Of a stretch of DNA of 64,000 bases, positions 57,624 through 64,000 are shown piece after piece (position 1 is the first letter of the stretch; each line of letters starts with the position of its first letter). The DNA comes from Pisaster brevispinus. Taxonomy: Eukaryota; Echinodermata; Asteroidea; Forcipulatida; Asteriidae. The stretch lies in contig JAMKCF010000007.1 of assembly GCA_023634235.1 (NCBI GenBank), positions 20,342,592 to 20,406,591 on the forward strand, given 5' to 3'. The notes beneath the pieces are model-generated. The model made no database searches. It had not been told where the DNA came from and was given only the letters and a program-made list of their open reading frames with translations. Both the position numbers and the translations under genes were made by a program.

Positions 57624-59935
57624 AGTCAAAGAAGTTTGACATTTAAGTTCAATATAGCCTAATCTGATTGGGCACATGTAGATCTTACATTCCACTGTAA
57701 AAGTCATACTACACAGTCATGGAATATTTAATGAGGCTTAAAGTGGTAAATGTACATTTACTCTTAAGATTTTAACTATAATAATTAATATGGAACTTGC
57801 AAGCGCCTAGTACATAATTCAAATTGTATTTTCCTCCCAAAATACCTTGTAAATATTTTAAATTTATTGCCAAATGTGAGTAACCATTCAATTAAATTTA
57901 ATACAAGATTGATGGTAAAGAGGTTCTAAGTCAGCCATCAAGTACATAATGCATAGCACCAGGGTCAACTTTTGTTCTTTCAGTAATACGCAGGTTAATA
58001 TTTCAGCCTCGTGCAAGTTGCATTAATTGTGTAAAGGTTATCACTTGTGCATTCTACTTGCTCCACTTTAGCTTGGAGTAAAGGATGACTAAACACACAC
58101 CTTTTAACATTGGAGACCTAATGTTTAGCATAATCATATGCTTGCTTTACACACTGCAAGTAGAAAAAAACCTATAATAATTGTTGCTTTTTAATCTTGA
58201 TCATGTGCTTGTATTACACACTGATCAGTAGAAAAAAAGACTCTAATAACTGTTGCTTTTTACAATCTGATAAAAGCCAGATTTCAAGTTGCAGTATTTA
58301 GACTGAATTCAACCTACAAGAACATCTTCAGTCACAAAGCAGGGTCTAATCTCTGCAACAAACTATCTGTAGAATATATATATATATATTTTAAGTTGTC
58401 GGCTTTTGTAAATAAATATATCTTATGTGCTTTAGTAAACAATAAGCATGCATTTTGTGATATAGTGAAGAGTCTCATACAGTTATTAACTTGAATTTTT
58501 TGTTAAACATTAATGTTTTGGTAGCCAATTAACTACTAAACCAAGTGACTCTTTGTTCATATTTAATGGTGTTTGGCTGTAAATGTGGGAACTAAGAGAG
58601 TTATAGTATTAACTTTATTTGCTTATTTGTTTTAAGACTGATACTGTTTGTGGGCAATGAGGGTCTTACTTATTAACCAACACCATGTTCTAATTTTAAG
58701 TTGCAGTGAAGTAGGAACAGTTGAACTATGGCATGTGAGCTTGAAACAGGACCCTAAAGAGTATGTATTGAACTCTTCCCAAAACCAATGGTGTAAAATC
58801 TGTTGTTGATATTGTAGTTAATCAAAATCACCAGTCAATTACATGTAAATATTTTGAGCAAAGTTACTCATATACTTCCTCATTTAAGCAGAAGTTAGAG
58901 CCTATGTTTGAACTATATGTAATCAACTGACCTGGAAGTACTCAGTCAATTGATTACGTAGTTACTTTAATTCATGTTACACATTCCTTCACTTAGACAT
59001 CAATAAATTTTGACAATAAATATTTTCCGTCAAAAAATTTGAGCAGTAGATAGCTCCACTCCACATCTCGATAAAACTTGCTAGCATCAATCAAAGTTTC
59101 AGTAAGTTGCAAACTATTATTGAAATATAGGAATTGCCTGTTATTTGATAATTGTACAGCTTGTTGACAGTGTAGACTTTGAATTAAAATCTGATCTTTT
59201 GGCAGATAGCCATATTGGATTTGGCAGTAAATATGGAATGTTGTAAAATGAATTCAGGTGCATATTTTACTCCATACGTGGTGCCCATGAGCTAGACGAA
59301 TGCTAATTAATAGCAACGTAATTAATTTTCAGCTGGTATATCCCATTGATTAAAGTCAAACCTTCTGGCTTAACCGGAGAATAAATAAGCCGCCCTTAGA
59401 ACTTGTTAAGGTACGAGGAATGTTCATTGTGTTAATTTGTAAAAGATAAAAATTATGTAAAGTTATTTCCATTTATACACTCATAGAGCTGTGTTGATTT
59501 TTGTATTTGGACCAACGGTGTTCGTTTCCAACTTCAGTTTATTAAAATGACCAATTCATGTATTAAACCAAGACACATTTTTGGAAGAACTAGGAGAGAA
59601 TATAATATAAGGTCATAACTCTCCTATTAATTTATCCATTCCCTTCAGTGTGTATGGGACTACACCATTTATCATTATTTTTGCGGTAGCCTTAAGTATC
59701 GTACTATTTAGTAACCTTGTAGTTTGCTTGCTAATTGGTTTGCCTGTACAATATTACTTTGAGACCACTTTGAGGTAGTATAGTTTCGAGAGATATTTTC
59801 CATGATTGGTAGTACATAAAAAAATAAATCAGTTTCAACTATATGTGGAAGTTTCTGATCCTGCATTATGTGTGGCCTGCCCTTGGTTACATATGCATAG
59901 AAACAATTTTGTTCTGAAAATTGTACAATAAAAAG
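57624..59935. other. Gene-free stretch after gene D
   Basis: AT-rich DNA with a short TA microsatellite (58377-58390) and a local near-repeat (ctgttgctttttaat at about 58180 and 58247). No supported gene. Confidence 0.55.
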
Positions 59936-60036
59936 GTCTTGTCGCATTTCAGTATCGAATCAATGCTCGTGATTTGACTCGAATAATAGCAACTGACAGA
60001 GCAGTGGAGTGGTATTTACCACATACTGATGGTTAA
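59936..60036 (+). pseudogene. C-terminal relic of a MYND/DUF4470 paralogue
   Basis: 33 codons ending in TAA (59938-60036) match the last residues of genes B-D (FQYRINARDLT, ATDRAVEWYLPHTDG). Nothing upstream of gtcttgtc matches the family. The stop codon, and the agagacgagaagttgagatt-like sequence just after it, resemble the start of the gene B 3' flank. It is a remnant of a deleted or recombined copy. Confidence 0.85.
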
Positions 60037-61240
60037 ATCAGAGACGAGAAGTTGGAGATTAAATAATAAAAGTTTTTATCTAAAAATGACCCACAAACTG
60101 TACACTGGTTAGCAAATAGGAATAACCAAAGAAGTTGTTTTGACTAGAAGAACAAAGTCTATGCTGGAAAAATCCTAATTAAATTAACAGACTAAGCGTT
60201 TAGATTTAAATACCAACTTGGTTGTGTGGCAATTGTGTACTCTGCTATGTACCTGGAGGTAACTTTGAAATTGCTGCACTTCATTTGTATAAATTTTTAA
60301 AAACATATACTTTTAACTGACACTCATTTCAAAAATCATAGTACTATCACTCTACTAGACAATTTAAAACCATGACTTGGCATTTCATTTTAGCAGAAAC
60401 AGATTACAATCTAGAATTATTTTAATCGAGGGTGCGGAAGTCTTTAACCTCGCGTTAAAATATCCGATGACATCGATCTAATATAGATAGGTCTGTACAA
60501 TTTTTGCTTGGGTATGTTTGAGTTCTTTCCTGAATTACAATGATAATCAATCAAAAACTTGAATTTGACCTTTTGACTGACAAAAAATTCTTTGTTGGAG
60601 TGTAAAGACTCGTTATTGGTTGAAATCCAATGATGTCATGTTTCAAATTTTGCTCTGAAAAAGTCAGGAATGAACCAAAACTTTGATGGCTGTAAACTAG
60701 TACATGCATTTTGAGACAGTGAATAGTGTCATACAGTCGTTAATTTCAACTGTCTAATAAAAGAAAAGTGTATTGAATGAATAATGAATATTAAACTTAG
60801 CTACTGCTTGTTCATATTTGGTGATGGTCGGTTGTGAAATGACGTGAAAACTAAGATACTTATAAGACTTAACTTGAATTGTTTGTAATTAACCACAATC
60901 ATGTATTAATTGAGTTGTAATGAAAGGAAAATAGTTAAACTACAGCATGTGAGCTCATAATTTTTGCTATAGTTCCCCAAACACCAACTTCATTTGCCTG
61001 AACTCATTAATAAATTTGGTTTACAATTAAGAGGAGCTGACAGAAGATGGTTTCACAAAGGTTTTTCAACTCAGAAGTCTTTTCGGATATTCAGATAATG
61101 ATCGTTATTGCATAATGTTATAGAAAATATCAAGATCCTTGCGGATGGTGGCGCTATGCAGCTCAGATGGTAAACTACTGCAAGGGGAAGTCCCAGCACA
61201 GTGCAATGGCAAAGTGCAATAACAATTTCACCATAACTTG
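60037..61240. other. Gene-free stretch before gene E
   Basis: AT-rich non-coding DNA. No clear TATA box was found for gene E. Confidence 0.5.
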
Positions 61241-61313
61241 GCCATTTATTAACAAAAACTAAATCAAAGATTTGAGGACTGCATTTCAGTCTTGTGTAAA
61301 GAATCGTAAAAAG
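61241..61313 (+). other. Candidate 5' untranslated exon of gene E
   Basis: A consensus donor (aaag|gtgagt, GT at 61314) lies 305 bp before the acceptor tttcatag (ending 61618), a spacing like that in genes C (without its SINE) and D. The 5' end of this exon is not defined. Confidence 0.35.
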
Positions 61314-61626
61314 GTGAGTGGAATAAAAAAAAGGGGTTTTGTTTGATGTGTTTTTCTAATTAAACAATTAATGACCACTTAATGTTGAATTACTTTGATT
61401 TAAAACAAAAAATATTTGTAACAAATAATTCAGTGCTTTATTATCATACGTCAAATATTTTGTATAAATCAGTTGAACTAAATTAAATTTTCATTATACA
61501 CAAAATATATTCTTCTAAAAACCAACTGATAGTAGAAAACATGGCCAACCAGTGTCAAAGAATCAAGTTTAGCCTTCTACAACAATTTTGATCAATATTT
61601 TTATTCTTTGTTTCATAGAAATAAAC

Positions 61627-64000
61627 ATGGATGTTCCGCGTGGACATTGCTGGCGCTGTGAAGTTCCTCTGGAGCAAACAAGTCACTGTCCTGATTGCAA
61701 GATGGCGGTGTATTGTAGCACAACATGTGAACACAGAGACAGAGCTAGACATGTGGCTAGAGAGTGCCCGTTATTTGGAACAAGATTCTGCAGCAAATGC
61801 GATACGAAGAATAAAATGAAAGCAGTATGTCTGCTTCTTTCAATTATTTGTCCATACTTCTTAATTCAAAAAGAAAATTTATATCATTGTTTAAACTTTA
61901 TTGATGAAGTCAGAGAAAAAGAACAAGAATTTTCAAAATGGTTTGCAGTTAACCTCTTAGGGCAGGCACTCTAAAACATTTTCCCATTCTCTGCACAGAA
62001 TTATCAGCACCAAAACTAGGGTAACATTTTAGGGGGGCACAAGAAGGTGCACCATTTTTTCTAGGGGACACCACTGACCTATTAACAATTGTTTCTGTTT
62101 GCGTTTCTCTTAAACAAACCCCTTTTTAGCACTCTTATTATGCAATTTACCATTTACTATTTTGTATTTGATAATCTGACGTGAAGGCTAAAACAAAATA
62201 CATTCTCTGCGTGTAAATGTGACTATAGTTTTAAAATCATTGAAAATATCACATAAAATGTAATTCTTTACTCTGTAATTTCTAAATCTCAGAAGTCAAG
62301 ATTTCAAATGGGGGAGGGGGCACTGGAAGGGGGGAGGGCAAGGTCATCGATTGGGAGTACACGTTGTGTAGTTTTGAACAAGCTAGAGGTGGTCGTCATT
62401 GACCATGCTGCTGTCTATTTATAAAAATATTAATAATAGCGGCACAAACCAAAAGGACCCATGCTGTGCGTGGCTACAGCGCCAATACCAGTGACAAACT
62501 TGTCTTTAGTTATCAAGTCATTTACAACCAGTTCTGACATCCTGAATTGCACTACTAGACCTTGCAGCATACCTCTCATTCTATTACATTCTTGTGAAAG
62601 CGCCCTCTAGCATTCGGTGGTTCTTGCATGTGTTGTAGCATGCAAATAGCGAGATAATGAAAAAAAGCAACTCATTCATTGGAAATATTAGGACAGCATG
62701 TGTGTGTGCCTGCTTGGATGTGGTTGTGTTGTGCATACAACAAACACAATTACCCTTGTGTGACAGTACCAAAAGTGAGTGGAGCCTGGCAGGCCTTTGT
62801 GTTTAGTCATAATGTATGGCGGTGCGCCTTACAAGACAACACTTGAATCCTGTTTCAGAGATTTGGGGGAACTGCACCTTATACAGAAAAAGTGATGTCT
62901 CCGTAAAAACATTACATACTGTACACCATTTTTTGTGTCAAACTCAAGACAGTGGCAATCTATTTTCTTTAAAAAATTAATTAACCCACATAATCATTCA
63001 GGTGTTATTTCTTTCCAGTGTGGAGGTTGCAACTATGCATGGTACTGCAACATAGAGTGTCAGAGAAGTGATTGGGCTAACCACAAAGATTTTTGCATAA
63101 AAGCAAAAGCTGACATAAAATCAACAGCAGAACAAATTGGACAACTGAACTTGAGCATGCGAAGAGACAGACTGGGTGGTTCCCCATACTATTTTGGAAA
63201 CACTTTTGCTGAAGACTTCTTGCAACTTAACAACAATGAATGGTCTGATGGGTCAATGAAGAAAGCTGACTTGAACAAGGATTATCATATTTTGTCAGCT
63301 GGTTGCGGAGACTTACGCAACACTGTCTTGACTGTTGCTTCCCTTCCTACCAGGTACCAGGGAAGTCTTCACATCACTCTCAATGACTTTGATCCTTTTG
63401 TCATGGCAAGGAATGTCTTGTTTCTCTATATATTGGTTCGGTTTGCAGACACTGAGGGAATAGAGAGCAGTCTGACTACCATCTGGTACTCAGTCCACAT
63501 TACAAAGAAAGAGTATGACCTGATCAAGACCAGCTTGGTTGAGCTCATTCAGATGACCCCTCAAAGTCTCCAAGAGGTCACTCAAGGGTTGGTCAAAGTT
63601 CAAGGTAAAGATCTTGAGGTTATGAGTCAAGTTTGGGACAAATGGAGATCACTAGAATGCCATCGAGAGAAACCGTCCTCAATAAATCTCAGAAAACAAA
63701 GAAAAACAGCCTTTGAGAAATTTAAACAACAGCATGGGGAAGGTGTGAAGTATAGTTATACCAATCCTTTACAATCATCTGTTGTTAAAGAGCAACTTGA
63801 AGAATGGTTTGACCATGGGTTGTTCCTCCCCAAAGACACAAAACAAACAACAATGTTATTTGACAACCCAACACTAACAGGGCGTAGAGCTATGGCAGCT
63901 CCAGGTTATGAAAATGTTAAGTACTGGGATGTCCCAAAAATGCCAAAGGATAATGCCTTTGTGTACTGCATCAGACCAGATCTTCATCCCTTTTTAGTGT
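61627..64000 (+). CDS. MYND gene E: double MYND zinc finger / DUF4470-like protein, 3' end beyond window
   Basis: Exon 1 61627-61824 (66 codons, donor gtatgt), exon 2 from 63019 (acceptor ctttccag) and open without a stop to the window edge (327 codons seen). The intron is 1.2 kb against about 350 bp in B and C, and contains G-rich repeat-like DNA (for example near 62030 and 62310). All finger ligands are present (finger 2 completed by CGGC, WYC, C and H...C). YYFGN, GCGDLRN and LNDFDP are intact, then MLFDNPTLTGR and VYCIRPDLHPF just before the edge. The start of exon 2 resembles gene D (SDWANHKDFC, STAEQIG), while from the GCGDLRN region onward it resembles B and C. Likely functional as far as seen. 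Confidence 0.88.

Overview
This is eukaryotic nuclear DNA: long AT-rich non-coding stretches, short exons with GT-AG introns, TATA boxes, SINE- and LINE-like repeats, and no operons. The gene content (an animal Popeye-domain gene, a BDH2-type dehydrogenase, and a tandem family of MYND/DUF4470 proteins) points to an invertebrate deuterostome. An echinoderm such as a sea star is my best guess, but the species cannot be fixed from the sequence alone.

Layout. (1) 1-12.95 kb: no convincing gene except a doubtful exon end at 1-120; it holds a 19-bp minisatellite and repeat relics. (2) 12.96-16.55 kb, plus strand: a complete three-exon Popeye-domain (POPDC/BVES family) gene of 395 residues, with a perfect CArG-type motif about 180 bp upstream of the start. 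(3) 20.76-29.45 kb, minus strand: a complete eight-exon BDH2/DHRS6-type short-chain dehydrogenase that splices to exactly 245 codons; its introns contain a LINE 3' end, SINE and MITE-like copies. (4) 29.4-35.7 kb: mostly non-coding, with palindromes, a G-rich tract and one possible minus-strand terminal exon at 33.84-33.96 kb.

(5) 35.7-64.0 kb, plus strand: a tandem array of five paralogues (A-E) that share one architecture: a short exon coding one MYND zinc finger plus the first CxxC of a second, a phase-0 intron that splits the second finger, and a long exon coding the rest of that finger, a DUF4470-like domain (GCGDLRN and LNDFDP motifs) and a conserved C-terminal half. A, B and C look intact; D has a one-base deletion in its first exon; E runs off the window edge. 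Two further family pieces lie between the genes: a 590-bp internal fragment at 45.8 kb embedded between ~105-bp direct repeats, and a 99-bp C-terminal relic at 59.94 kb. The promoter regions of C and D lie in a >2-kb segmental duplication that carries the TATA box, a 5'UTR exon and a 121-bp hairpin element. Patchy near-identity among otherwise diverged paralogues suggests ongoing gene conversion.

The array is the most interesting part: a young, rapidly turning-over family of double-MYND/DUF4470 proteins of unknown function, with gene birth, death, fragmentation and sequence exchange visible within 29 kb.
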